37,231 bases of DNA from Candidatus Kaiserbacteria bacterium RIFCSPHIGHO2_01_FULL_53_29 (GCA_001781125.1 MFKT01000010.1:1-37231), one strand, 5' to 3'. Positions 1-8,082 are shown, counted from the stretch's first letter. Numbers and translations are program-made. The notes: generated from the letters alone by a model not told the origin.

Positions 1-32
1 ACAACAGGTCCTTTCAAAATATCTCGCCGCAT

Positions 33-575
33 TCAAAGCGCACGTGGAGTTGATCTCACAAAAAGCATCAATACAATAAGGAACGCGAACGCCGAAAGCG
101 CCATCATGGGATACGTGATATAGCCGAATTCCAAAAAGAAAATCTGCGCGCAACTCACACCGCCTTCAGCGGGGCACGGGAGCGTACCCACAGGAGCCAT
201 TTGCAATACATGGTGGTAGATCGCAATGCCAAGACCGATAAGTGACAACGCTATCGAATATAAAGCAATTGAGGTATCCCGTCGCAATGCCGCTATGCAG
301 AAGAGAACGACTTGCGGATAGAGAAACGCTCGCTGCCACCAACACAGAGGACACGGCGGCAGTCCAAAAATCCCTGAATGAACAACTGTTATGGCGCTTG
401 CGAATGCTGATACAAGAAATCCGATCCACAATCCCCAGTCTTTGAGAAACTGCGTGATGTCTGCAAGATCTGGAAATTGTTTCTGGAGGAGATACAGTGC
501 GAGAAATCCAACAGTCAGAATCTGGATCGCAATTGTCCCGAGTGCTAAAAAATAATTTATTGTCTCAAGGGGCAT
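33..575 (-). CDS. dsbB: DsbB-family disulfide bond formation membrane protein
   Basis: 180-aa multi-TM protein with CPLCWWQR motif and second Cys pair (CPAEGGVSC) typical of DsbB. Confidence 0.85.
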   Translation of the reverse strand: MPLETINYFLALGTIAIQILTVGFLALYLLQKQFPDLADITQFLKDWGLWIGFLVSAFASAITVVHSGIFGLPPCPLCWWQRAFLYPQVVLFCIAALRRDTSIALYSIALSLIGLGIAIYHHVLQMAPVGTLPCPAEGGVSCAQIFFLEFGYITYPMMALSAFAFLIVLMLFVRSTPRAL

Positions 576-581
576 GTTGAC

Positions 582-959
582 TTACGGCAGTGGGCATCCA
601 CTCGCAGACGACAACTCTTGCAGTGTGCGCTCGCCCGTCAGAGTCGTGGTGCTGTTCAGGAAGACCCACGTCGGATAGCTCGTGATTTTTTTGTCGACGC
701 AGATCTGAGTCTGGCCTTGCCCGTCCGGAGTCGAACACTCGACGTACGGCAAGAGCTTGGCGGAACTCCCGAACATCGCCTTGGTACGCTGACAATGCGG
801 ACACCAGAATGCACCGTAAAAAATGACTCCTTTATCTTTCAAGCACTGTGCGAAACCGTCGAGCTTGCTCGGAGCAGCTTTTACAAAGACGGATGCGCCA
901 ACGCCCGCGACGATAAGGGCGATGAGTATGAGCCAGAATATGACGACGCCGTTTTTCAT
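582..959 (-). CDS. Membrane-anchored thioredoxin-like protein (WCPHC active site), DsbA/VKOR-partner-like
   Basis: N-terminal TM segment, GAFWCPHCQRTKAMF redox motif, ITSYPTWVF cis-Pro region; adjacent to dsbB on same strand. Confidence 0.8.
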   Translation of the reverse strand: MKNGVVIFWLILIALIVAGVGASVFVKAAPSKLDGFAQCLKDKGVIFYGAFWCPHCQRTKAMFGSSAKLLPYVECSTPDGQGQTQICVDKKITSYPTWVFLNSTTTLTGERTLQELSSASGCPLP

Positions 960-996
960 TGCACTAGTGTACCGCTAAGTGCCAAAATCCACAATC

Positions 997-1404
997 CTAA
1001 GAAATCAGTGTATACGCGCACTTTGCACACTTGCAGCCAGCCGGCCTGATGAATTCATCGAAGTATTCTTCGTCGTAATCGATCGTGACCTCCTCGCCAT
1101 CATGAATGACCTCTGCGGCATATATCAATATTCTCCCGTCCCGTATCTCCGCTTGTGCATTCGGTTGGCACGAATGATTGATGTAGCGCGCAATATTGGT
1201 CCGCGGCGAGCCGTCGATGGTCCACTCGCTATCGATCTCGAAGAGGTAGCGCGACTTCAACGTATCGGCGAGAGAGGTCGGAATCCGTGTACCTGTGTAT
1301 TGCGCTAGAAAATCGCCCCTCTGAAAGAGGCCAGCGGCGAAGAGTCCATATCCCAGGCCCGAGCGGGATCTTCTGACGACCACCGGTGTTGCTACCGTTT
1401 CCAT
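997..1404 (-). CDS. SET-domain protein (putative lysine methyltransferase)
   Basis: GLFAAGLFQRGDF, RYINHSCQPNAQ, EEVTIDYDEEYF and post-SET-like CKCAKC signatures. Confidence 0.85.
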   Translation of the reverse strand: METVATPVVVRRSRSGLGYGLFAAGLFQRGDFLAQYTGTRIPTSLADTLKSRYLFEIDSEWTIDGSPRTNIARYINHSCQPNAQAEIRDGRILIYAAEVIHDGEEVTIDYDEEYFDEFIRPAGCKCAKCAYTLIS

Positions 1405-1414
1405 ACAAGATGAG

Positions 1415-1420
1415 TATAAT
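1415..1420 (+). promoter_or_regulatory. -10 box TATAAT for hisS; overlapping -10-like hexamers on the minus strand for the SET gene
   Basis: TATAAT 7 nt upstream of ATG at 1428; reverse strand reads TATTAT/TATACT over the same bases. Confidence 0.5.
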
Positions 1421-1427
1421 ACGTGAG

Positions 1428-2687
1428 ATGTCGAAACGTGAAAAGCTCTCTACCGAAAGCTATAAGGGCGTCCGTGATTTCTATCCCGAAGATCAGTTCA
1501 TCCAGCGCTATATCTTCGAGCACATGGAGCGCGTGTGCGAGCTTTTCGGGTACGAAGAATACAGCGCCTCCATTCTAGAGCCGGCAGAGCTCTACCGCTC
1601 GAAGACCTCCGAAGAGATCGTCAACGAGCAGACCTACACCTTTACCGACCGCGGGAATCGTGAAGTGACACTGCGACCCGAAATGACCCCGACCTTTGCC
1701 CGCATGGTCGCTGCGCGCGCTCGCGAGATACCACTCCCCGCGCGGTGGTACTCGATCCCCAATGTCTTCCGCTACGAGCGCCCGCAGCACGGACGGCTCC
1801 GTGAACACTGGCAATTGAACGCCGATATCGTGGGTGTGGAAGGCGTTGAGGCCGATGCAGAAGTGATCGCGGTCGCGCACGGCATCATGCGCTCACTTGG
1901 CGCTGATGAGCGCAACTTTGAGATACGGGTATCTGACCGTCGGATCCTCGATTCCGTCTATGATTCGATAGAGATCGCCGAAGAGATGCGTGCGGAGATC
2001 ACGCGCCTTCTCGACCGCCGTGCAAAGATCGAGGATTTTCCGGGCCGCCTCTCCGCGCTTATCGAACGAGTAAAAACTGATGCGCTTTTGGATCAACTAG
2101 AGCGCACCACATCTACAAAGTACCTTGAGGAGCTGCGCCAGACACTTGAGCACATGGGTGTACGCAATATGATCGTGGACACCAAGATCACGCGCGGGTT
2201 CGATTATTACACCGGCATGGTGTTTGAGGTATACGATACCGACGAGAACAATCGCCGCTCCATGTTCGGAGGCGGCCGCTACGACAATCTTCTCTCAATG
2301 TTTGGCGGAGATTCGATCCCCGCAGTCGGATTCGGTATGGGCGATGTTACCGCACGGAATTTCCTCGAGACGCACAACCTCATGCCTACCTATGCGCCGG
2401 CAACCGAGCTCATGATATGCGTCGTCGAGCCGCTAGCGGGCTCACATGCGGTGCAACTCGCGCAGGGGCTGCGGCGCGAGGATGTGACGGTCGCCGTCAA
2501 TTTTTCAGGCAAACGTATTGGCGACCAGATACGCAATGCAGATAAAATGAAAATACCCTTTTTGATCGCGGTCGGCGCAAAAGAGCGTGATTCTGGCCGC
2601 TACACCATAAAAAACCTCGCAAGCGGAGCAGAGATGACGCTTCCGGCAGATAAAATCGCTGAGCATCTCTTTTCTTCGCTTGGTTGA
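1428..2687 (+). CDS. hisS: Histidyl-tRNA synthetase
   Basis: Class II aaRS motifs: GVRDFYPED, TLRPEMTPTFARM, RYERPQHGRLREHWQ, TRGFDYYTGMVFE, GGGRYDNL. Start placed at MSKREKL rather than the ORF-track start. Confidence 0.95.
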   Translation: MSKREKLSTESYKGVRDFYPEDQFIQRYIFEHMERVCELFGYEEYSASILEPAELYRSKTSEEIVNEQTYTFTDRGNREVTLRPEMTPTFARMVAARAREIPLPARWYSIPNVFRYERPQHGRLREHWQLNADIVGVEGVEADAEVIAVAHGIMRSLGADERNFEIRVSDRRILDSVYDSIEIAEEMRAEITRLLDRRAKIEDFPGRLSALIERVKTDALLDQLERTTSTKYLEELRQTLEHMGVRNMIVDTKITRGFDYYTGMVFEVYDTDENNRRSMFGGGRYDNLLSMFGGDSIPAVGFGMGDVTARNFLETHNLMPTYAPATELMICVVEPLAGSHAVQLAQGLRREDVTVAVNFSGKRIGDQIRNADKMKIPFLIAVGAKERDSGRYTIKNLASGAEMTLPADKIAEHLFSSLG

Positions 2688-2692
2688 ATCTC

Positions 2693-3268
2693 ATGCGCGT
2701 CGTTACGTTCGATATTGAAACAGCGAACTGGATGTCTGACACGGGCTCCGGAGATCCTGCCGACCTTACCGTAGCGATCGTGTGCATCCACGATTCAGAG
2801 ACTGATACTTACTCGAGCTATCTTGAATCCGAGTTGCCCCAGATGTGGAATATACTCGAGCGCACGGATATCTTGGTTGGCTACAATTCCAACCACTTCG
2901 ATATTCCCCTTTTGAATAAATACTACCCCGGCGACCTGACAAAGATAAAAAGTCTCGACCTGATGCAAGAGGTCTATGCGGTACTTGGACGACGGCTCAA
3001 GCTCGACACTATCGCCGAGGCAACGCTGGGGGAGAATAAAAGTGCCTCCGGCGCGCAATCGCTCCAGTGGTGGCGCGCGGGCGAGATAGAGAAGGTCCGG
3101 GCGTATTGCCTCAAAGACGTCGAGATAACGAAAAAGATAATGGACTATTGCCTAAAGAACGGTTCCATCAAATACAAAGACCTCGGAAAAATTCGCGAGG
3201 TGAAATTAGATACATCAAAATGGCTTGCTCCCGCCGGTGGCGCCATGACGTTTACGTTGGGGCTATAA
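2693..3268 (+). CDS. RNase H-like 3'-5' exonuclease (DEDD, YprB/predicted-polysaccharide-polymerase-associated type)
   Basis: FDIETANW, YNSNHFDIPLLNKY, YCLKDVEITKKI motifs of DEDD exonucleases. Confidence 0.75.
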   Translation: MRVVTFDIETANWMSDTGSGDPADLTVAIVCIHDSETDTYSSYLESELPQMWNILERTDILVGYNSNHFDIPLLNKYYPGDLTKIKSLDLMQEVYAVLGRRLKLDTIAEATLGENKSASGAQSLQWWRAGEIEKVRAYCLKDVEITKKIMDYCLKNGSIKYKDLGKIREVKLDTSKWLAPAGGAMTFTLGL

Positions 3269-3273
3269 GTTTG

Positions 3274-3346
3274 TGCCTGGGATCAGACTTGCACTGATGA
3301 CCCTTCCCTCTTCAGGGGAATGCTCTACTAACTGAGCTACCCAGGC
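3274..3346 (-). tRNA. tRNA-Phe(GAA)
   Basis: Reverse complement GCCTGGGTAGCTCAGTTAGTAGAGCATTCCCCTGAAGAGGGAAGGGTCATCAGTGCAAGTCTGATCCCAGGC(A) folds as cloverleaf, anticodon loop CTGAAGA. Confidence 0.93.
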
Positions 3347-3354
3347 AATACTCT

Positions 3355-3383
3355 AATATACCCGTCTCGAAGCATTTTCTCAA
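3355..3383 (-). promoter_or_regulatory. Promoter of tRNA-Phe: TTGAGA - 17 nt - TATATT
   Basis: -35 TTGAGA (3378-3383) and -10 TATATT (3355-3360) on the minus strand; -10 ends 8 nt before mature tRNA 5' end. Confidence 0.6.
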
Positions 3384-3399
3384 CGTAGCATTTTGTTTT

Positions 3400-3443
3400 C
3401 CCGACGCTTCGGTCGGGACCCCCGACCGCTTTGCGCGTCGGGG
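3400..3443. repeat. Two tandem hairpins CCCGAC-GCTTCG-GTCGGG and CCCCGAC-cgctttgcgc-GTCGGGG
   Basis: Adjacent inverted repeats just downstream of the 3444..3764 CDS stop. Confidence 0.6.
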
Positions 3444-3764
3444 CTACGGTTTTGTTGACGTTGGCGCGTGCATGAAGTTCGGTAATTTTGCTTCGAATTG
3501 CTTCCACGCATCCTCAAAACCGCTGATCTGCGCTTGCGCTTTTGCGCCCGTTCCCTGGATTTGATCGACGGTGCGGAGCATTTTCTCCACCGTGGCATTG
3601 AGGTATGTCATATAAAACCATATCGGGGCGAGGATGAGAGCCGCATAGATAATGAACTTGAGTGTCCCGGCCCAAAGTGCATGCCGCCGCATCGCGTGGA
3701 GCATGCGGTTGTTATCTTTTACTAAGCGATTCGTTTCCTCGATCATCTGCCGGTTTGGATCCAT
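3444..3764 (-). CDS. Hypothetical single-TM protein
   Basis: 106-aa ORF with TM segment FIIYAALILAPIWFYMTYL; TACAAT 6 nt upstream of ATG. Confidence 0.65.
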   Translation of the reverse strand: MDPNRQMIEETNRLVKDNNRMLHAMRRHALWAGTLKFIIYAALILAPIWFYMTYLNATVEKMLRTVDQIQGTGAKAQAQISGFEDAWKQFEAKLPNFMHAPTSTKP

Positions 3765-3776
3765 GTAAGAATTGTA

Positions 3777-4520
3777 TCATCGCTCTATCGACGGCGAAAT
3801 GTGGTTGGGAGAAAAATGTGCGTCGTGCATAAAGGCGCGCAGTATTCCAATTGCAGAGCCGACGGAAAAACCCCACACCAGCTCCGTTATCGGAATTCCG
3901 AGAAGTCGTATATCAAGATCGGACCCATAAAGAAGCCACGCGCGCTGCCCAATTTCTTCGATGTTTCCAATAGCGAGCAAAAAGATTGTATAACTTACGA
4001 CCATCACACCGAGAGTGAGAATACCACTCATAAAAGCCGGAACGAGTAAATCGCGACGGATATACACTACCCCGAGCGAAATCGCTACTGCTCCTAGGGA
4101 TGTTGCGAAGATTGAGTTAATACCTGCTTGCCAGGCAAGTAGAGTGGTTGCAAAAAATACAGCCGTAACAAATACAATACGCGACTTCACATGCGCCTTT
4201 TCAGAGCCTATTAGTGTTGTACGAAAACATACTTGATATGCAGTCGCAGCAATTCCTCCCAAGGATCCACCAAAGAGGATAAATTCCGGATATATCACAA
4301 ACGTCCCTATATGAAATGCCGATATTCCCTGCGGCCGCCAGTAGTCGTGAAAATAAAAGAGGTTCTCGACAACGACGCCCGCTAACGCAAAAAGGATACT
4401 TGAACGGATCAGCTCACGGCGCGTGCTGGGTGAAATCCAGAAAACCACCAGCCACAGCAACACAAAAGGAACCGTGAGTGTAAAGTAGAAAAACTGTGAA
4501 TCGAGTTGGGAAACGATCAT
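3777..4520 (-). CDS. Polytopic membrane protein, lycopene-cyclase-domain (CrtY c/d)-like
   Basis: ~6 TM segments, GIPITELVWGFSVG resembles the PxEE/ExxWxF motif of CrtYcd-type cyclase domains; weak assignment. Confidence 0.45.
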   Translation of the reverse strand: MIVSQLDSQFFYFTLTVPFVLLWLVVFWISPSTRRELIRSSILFALAGVVVENLFYFHDYWRPQGISAFHIGTFVIYPEFILFGGSLGGIAATAYQVCFRTTLIGSEKAHVKSRIVFVTAVFFATTLLAWQAGINSIFATSLGAVAISLGVVYIRRDLLVPAFMSGILTLGVMVVSYTIFLLAIGNIEEIGQRAWLLYGSDLDIRLLGIPITELVWGFSVGSAIGILRAFMHDAHFSPNHISPSIER

Positions 4521-4524
4521 ATGA

Positions 4525-4596
4525 TGCCCCCGCCAGGAGTCGGACCTGGATTCTCGCGTTAGGAGTGCGAAGTTCTATCCGTTGAACTACGGGAGC
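4525..4596 (-). tRNA. tRNA-Arg(CCT)
   Basis: Reverse complement GCTCCCGTAGTTCAACGGATAGAACTTCGCACTCCTAACGCGAGAATCCAGGTCCGACTCCTGGCGGGGGC(A), anticodon loop CTCCTAA. Confidence 0.9.
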
Positions 4597-4601
4597 TTAA
4601 C

Positions 4602-4973
4602 TCAAATACCTTGCAGCGCCAGTGACGGCACACGCCTGAAATCGCGCATATTACGCGTAACGAGCGTCGAACCTGTGAAGAGCGCCGTCGCGGCGATGAT
4701 ACTATCGGCCAGCTCCAAATGGTACTCCCGGCCAATACTGCCAGCGCGGTCGGCAAGCGAGAAGTCGAGAAGTATTATTGAGCATATGGAGAGGAATTTC
4801 CGAATGCCGCCCTCCTCTTCTGGACTCAACTTCGGAAATATCAAAAGTTCAGCTACGGTGATAGCCGAGACGTACAGGGGAGCGTTCGCAAGCAGAGCCT
4901 CGTCAACGAGCTCCCGTACCGACTGATCGCCGGCAACATAATATAAAATGGCATTCGTATCCAACGTGTACAT
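4602..4973 (-). CDS. vapC: PIN-domain ribonuclease, VapC-like toxin
   Basis: MYTLDTNAILYY, TVAELLIF, LADSIIAATALFTGSTLVTRNMRDF: canonical PIN acidic residues. Start moved to MYTLDT. Confidence 0.85.
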   Translation of the reverse strand: MYTLDTNAILYYVAGDQSVRELVDEALLANAPLYVSAITVAELLIFPKLSPEEEGGIRKFLSICSIILLDFSLADRAGSIGREYHLELADSIIAATALFTGSTLVTRNMRDFRRVPSLALQGI

Positions 4974-4977
4974 CGTT

Positions 4978-5151
4978 CTACCTCGCTCTGCGGTTGAGTC
5001 CCCGCCTGATCGAAGCAAGAGTACGCAAAGAACTTTTCAATGGCCGCTTCCACGATCCAAGTGCTTGGTGCGCAATCGCAAGACGCTCCTTGGAAGTAAG
5101 GATCGTTGGATGCTTGGCCGATGTACGTCGCGGGGAAACTGTTCTATTCAT
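4978..5151 (-). CDS. Putative small antitoxin upstream of VapC (57 aa, absent from ORF track)
   Basis: MNRTVSPRRTSAKHPTILTSKERLAIAHQALGSWKRPLKSSLRTLASIRRGLNRRAR; stop lies 4 nt before vapC ATG; TACACT 6 nt upstream of ATG. Confidence 0.55.
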   Translation of the reverse strand: MNRTVSPRRTSAKHPTILTSKERLAIAHQALGSWKRPLKSSLRTLASIRRGLNRRAR

Positions 5152-5188
5152 AGTTTCAGTGTATCACACCACCAAAACTAACGCTAAT

Positions 5189-5431
5189 TTAGACCGCAAG
5201 TAGCTCGCGCAGTTTCGGCTCGTCGAAGCCGACGACGAGATCGTTGTCGACAGTGATGACCGGCACGCCCATCTGCCCGCTCTTCTCTATCATGTCTTTG
5301 CGCCTCTCAAGATCGCTCGCTACATTGTATTCCGTGTAGTTCACGCCACTGGCAGTAAAGAATTCTTTCGCTGCATGGCAGAAGTGGCAAGTAGGAGTCG
5401 TATAAATTGAAACTTGTGCCTTCTTCGCCAT
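5189..5431 (-). CDS. Glutaredoxin-family protein
   Basis: VSIYTTPTCHFCHAAKEFF, MGVPVITVDN, VGFDEPKLRELL. Confidence 0.9.
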   Translation of the reverse strand: MAKKAQVSIYTTPTCHFCHAAKEFFTASGVNYTEYNVASDLERRKDMIEKSGQMGVPVITVDNDLVVGFDEPKLRELLAV

Positions 5432-5488
5432 ACGTGTGTCTTTTAGTTTCTAAGGAGGAGTTAGTATATCATAGATGCTTATCCACAA

Positions 5489-5559
5489 TGCGGGTACGGG
5501 GAATCGAACCCCGATCTAATGCTTGGGAAGCATTCGTTCTACCACTAAACTATACCCGC
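5489..5559 (-). tRNA. tRNA-Gly(CCC)
   Basis: Reverse complement GCGGGTATAGTTTAGTGGTAGAACGAATGCTTCCCAAGCATTAGATCGGGGTTCGATTCCCCGTACCCGC(A), anticodon loop TTCCCAA. Confidence 0.93.
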
Positions 5560-5568
5560 CGCAGCTCC

Positions 5569-5596
5569 AAGCTTCGGCGGGCAGGCCCGCTAGCTT
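5569..5596. repeat. Hairpin AAGCT-tcg-GCGGGC-ag-GCCCGC-t-AGCTT
   Basis: Inverted repeat immediately 5' of tRNA-Gly. Confidence 0.5.
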
Positions 5597-5762
5597 GTTT
5601 GTAGAATTTAACAGAATTTATCTACTCAAGCGAGGATAGCACCCTCTTGGAGAACATCGCGCGCGACTCGTTCGATATATCAAGACATAAGGCAGTGGTG
5701 ATACATTCCGGAAAAAGCGCGCGGTACGGAGTTCGATGAGAGGACGCTGTCCGAGCGCCCTC

Positions 5763-6134
5763 TTACCACCATCTGAACGCTTGTTTTATCTTTTCGAAGA
5801 TCGTCGAGGTCGCCTGGATCGGTACAGGCTTCGGCGGGTCAATGATAACAATGAGTCCTTCCCCCATAGCCCCGAGCGCATATTGCTCGCGAAGCGCTGC
5901 CTCCATGCCACGATCCGTCTGAAGATTCGTGACATCGGAATTCAACTTTGCTTGTCGCTTTGAAAGATCCGCCAGTTGCACTTCTGCCTCCGTACGCAGG
6001 GCCGCGGATTCGTGCTGTTTCTGATACGCGTTCCATACACCGAAAACAGCCATCACCACGAGGATGAGAAGCCCGACAATAACAAGACGCCGTCCAAAGA
6101 GCCGGACAGGGTCGTTGCGTTGCCGTAGTGCCAT
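5763..6134 (-). CDS. FtsB/DivIC-like septum formation initiator family protein
   Basis: N-terminal TM followed by coiled coil (ALRTEAEVQLADLSKRQAKLNSDVTNLQTDRGMEAALREQYALGAMGEGLIVII); start at MALRQ. Confidence 0.7.
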   Translation of the reverse strand: MALRQRNDPVRLFGRRLVIVGLLILVVMAVFGVWNAYQKQHESAALRTEAEVQLADLSKRQAKLNSDVTNLQTDRGMEAALREQYALGAMGEGLIVIIDPPKPVPIQATSTIFEKIKQAFRWW

Positions 6135-6154
6135 AGGATATAATCGTACCACGC

Positions 6155-6283
6155 ATGAGTTTTCTCTTTCACAAACGCACCAAAAGAATAGCCAAATGGG
6201 TGTGGGGCTTCGTCGCCATTTTTGTCTCCCTCGGTATGGTGGTATTTTTCGCGCCCGGATTGGTTACTCTGATCACCGGCTAA
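6155..6283 (+). CDS. Small single-TM protein, 42 aa (absent from ORF track)
   Basis: MSFLFHKRTKRIAKWVWGFVAIFVSLGMVVFFAPGLVTLITG*; TATAAT at 6139-6144 upstream; divergent from ftsB-like gene. Confidence 0.55.
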   Translation: MSFLFHKRTKRIAKWVWGFVAIFVSLGMVVFFAPGLVTLITG

Positions 6284-8079
6284 CTCTCGCGAACCACTTT
6301 CAAAAACACCTCGTGCGGGATGTCTACCCTCCCCCGCGCGAGCATCTTTTTCTTGCCTTTCTTCTGCTTTTCACGGAGCTTCATCTTGCGCGTGATGTCG
6401 CCGCCATACATATGCTGCGTGACGTCTTTCTTCATCGCTGATTTGCGACGGCTAGCGACAATGCGGCCCCCAGACTTCGCCTGAATTTTCAGTTCAAACA
6501 TCTGCCGCGGGAGAAGTTTCTCGAGCCGCTCAACCATCGCCTCAGCTTCGTGTTGGATCCTGCGACGCGATACGATGCGCGCGAACGCAGGGACCGGCTC
6601 TTCCGCAACGAGGATGTCGAGGCGTATCACGTCGGCGGTGCGCATTCCGAGGAGCTCGTACGAGAGCGACGCATAGCCACTCGATACGCTCTTGAGCTTA
6701 TCGAAGAATCCGCGCATGAGCTCGCGCAGCGGCATCTGCGCGGAAAGTCGGGTCTTGCCGTCGAGGAGGGTTTCAGTATCACCGACGAGGCCCTCGTGTT
6801 CGTAGAGAAGCTGGCTCACGCTGCCGAGATACCCAGGCGGCGTGATGACGGAGACGTTCGTCCATAGTTCGCGAACTCCTTTCGCCGTGCCGTCATCCGG
6901 AAATCGCGCGGGCGCATACACATTTTCCACTTCCCCGTTCATTTTCGTCACCTCGTAGACGGTCGTCGGCATCGTGACCACGAGCGCGAGATTGAATTCT
7001 CGCCGCAGCCGCTCCACCACGATCTCCAAGTGAAGCATGCCCAGGAATCCGCAGCGAAATCCCTTGCCCATCACACCTGAAGACTCTTCTTCGTATGAGA
7101 GCGACGAATCGGAAAGCTGCAAACGAGAAAGTGCGAGACGCAAGCTCGGCAGATCGTCCTGGGATTCAGGATAGACGGATGCCCAGATGACCGGTGTTGG
7201 CTTCCGATATTCGCCGAGGGCGGGCGCGGGATTGCGGGATGACGTGAGTGTGTCTCCTACCGATGCGATGCCAGGCCTTTTGATTCCTGTGACGATATAG
7301 CCGATCTCGCCTTCGAGAAGTTCGGCAGCCGGTCGCTCTTCAGGCATGAGAACCCCGACTTCGAGCGCCGTAAAATCGGCATGAGCCGCCACCAGGCGCA
7401 GGGAATCCCCTTTTGCGATACGTCCACTGAATACGCGCATGAAGACGATTACTCCCCGATGATCGGAATATCCGAAATCGAAAACGAGCGCCTGGATGCC
7501 GGCAGTATGAGCCTTGGGTGGAGCAATGCGCTCGATAATTGCGTTCAAAATATCCGCAACGCCCTCCCCCGTCCTTCCTGATGCACGCAGCACGCTCGAT
7601 TCAGGACATCCGAGGAGCTCCGCAAGTTCTCTGACGATGTCGTCCACGCGCGCATTCGGCGCGTCGATCTTCGAGACCACGGGTAGTATCGTGAGATTGA
7701 GCTCGCGCGCGACCGACAGGACGGAGAGCGTCTGCGCCTCGACGCCCTGTGTCGCGTCGACGAGGAGGAGCACCCCCTCGACCGCAGAGAGGGCGCGTGA
7801 CACTTCGTACGAGAAATCAACGTGTCCCGGTGTATCGATGAGGTTCAAGATATACTCTTCTTCTTTCCCCGACACATCGGTATGCTTCCACTTCATGCGC
7901 ACTGGCTGCATTTTTATAGTAATACCGCGCTCGCGCTCGAGATCCATCCGGTCCAGAACCTGCTCTTGCATGCGGCGTGGCTCGATCGTGCCGGTCTGTT
8001 CCAACATGCGGTCAGCGAGCGTCGACTTACCATGATCGATGTGCGCAATAATACTGAAATTTCGTATATATGTTGCCAT
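6280..8079 (-). CDS. lepA: Elongation factor 4 (LepA GTPase)
   Basis: Full-length translational GTPase: AHIDHGKSTLADRMLE, DTPGHVDFSYEVSRAL, SKIDAPNA; 599 aa ending in LepA C-terminal domain. Confidence 0.97.
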   Translation of the reverse strand: MATYIRNFSIIAHIDHGKSTLADRMLEQTGTIEPRRMQEQVLDRMDLERERGITIKMQPVRMKWKHTDVSGKEEEYILNLIDTPGHVDFSYEVSRALSAVEGVLLLVDATQGVEAQTLSVLSVARELNLTILPVVSKIDAPNARVDDIVRELAELLGCPESSVLRASGRTGEGVADILNAIIERIAPPKAHTAGIQALVFDFGYSDHRGVIVFMRVFSGRIAKGDSLRLVAAHADFTALEVGVLMPEERPAAELLEGEIGYIVTGIKRPGIASVGDTLTSSRNPAPALGEYRKPTPVIWASVYPESQDDLPSLRLALSRLQLSDSSLSYEEESSGVMGKGFRCGFLGMLHLEIVVERLRREFNLALVVTMPTTVYEVTKMNGEVENVYAPARFPDDGTAKGVRELWTNVSVITPPGYLGSVSQLLYEHEGLVGDTETLLDGKTRLSAQMPLRELMRGFFDKLKSVSSGYASLSYELLGMRTADVIRLDILVAEEPVPAFARIVSRRRIQHEAEAMVERLEKLLPRQMFELKIQAKSGGRIVASRRKSAMKKDVTQHMYGGDITRKMKLREKQKKGKKKMLARGRVDIPHEVFLKVVRES

Positions 8080-8082
8080 GAT

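Noticed and set aside
5569-5596. Hairpin near tRNA-Gly as a terminator
   Set aside because: No T run on either strand, and it lies upstream of the tRNA; kept only as a repeat
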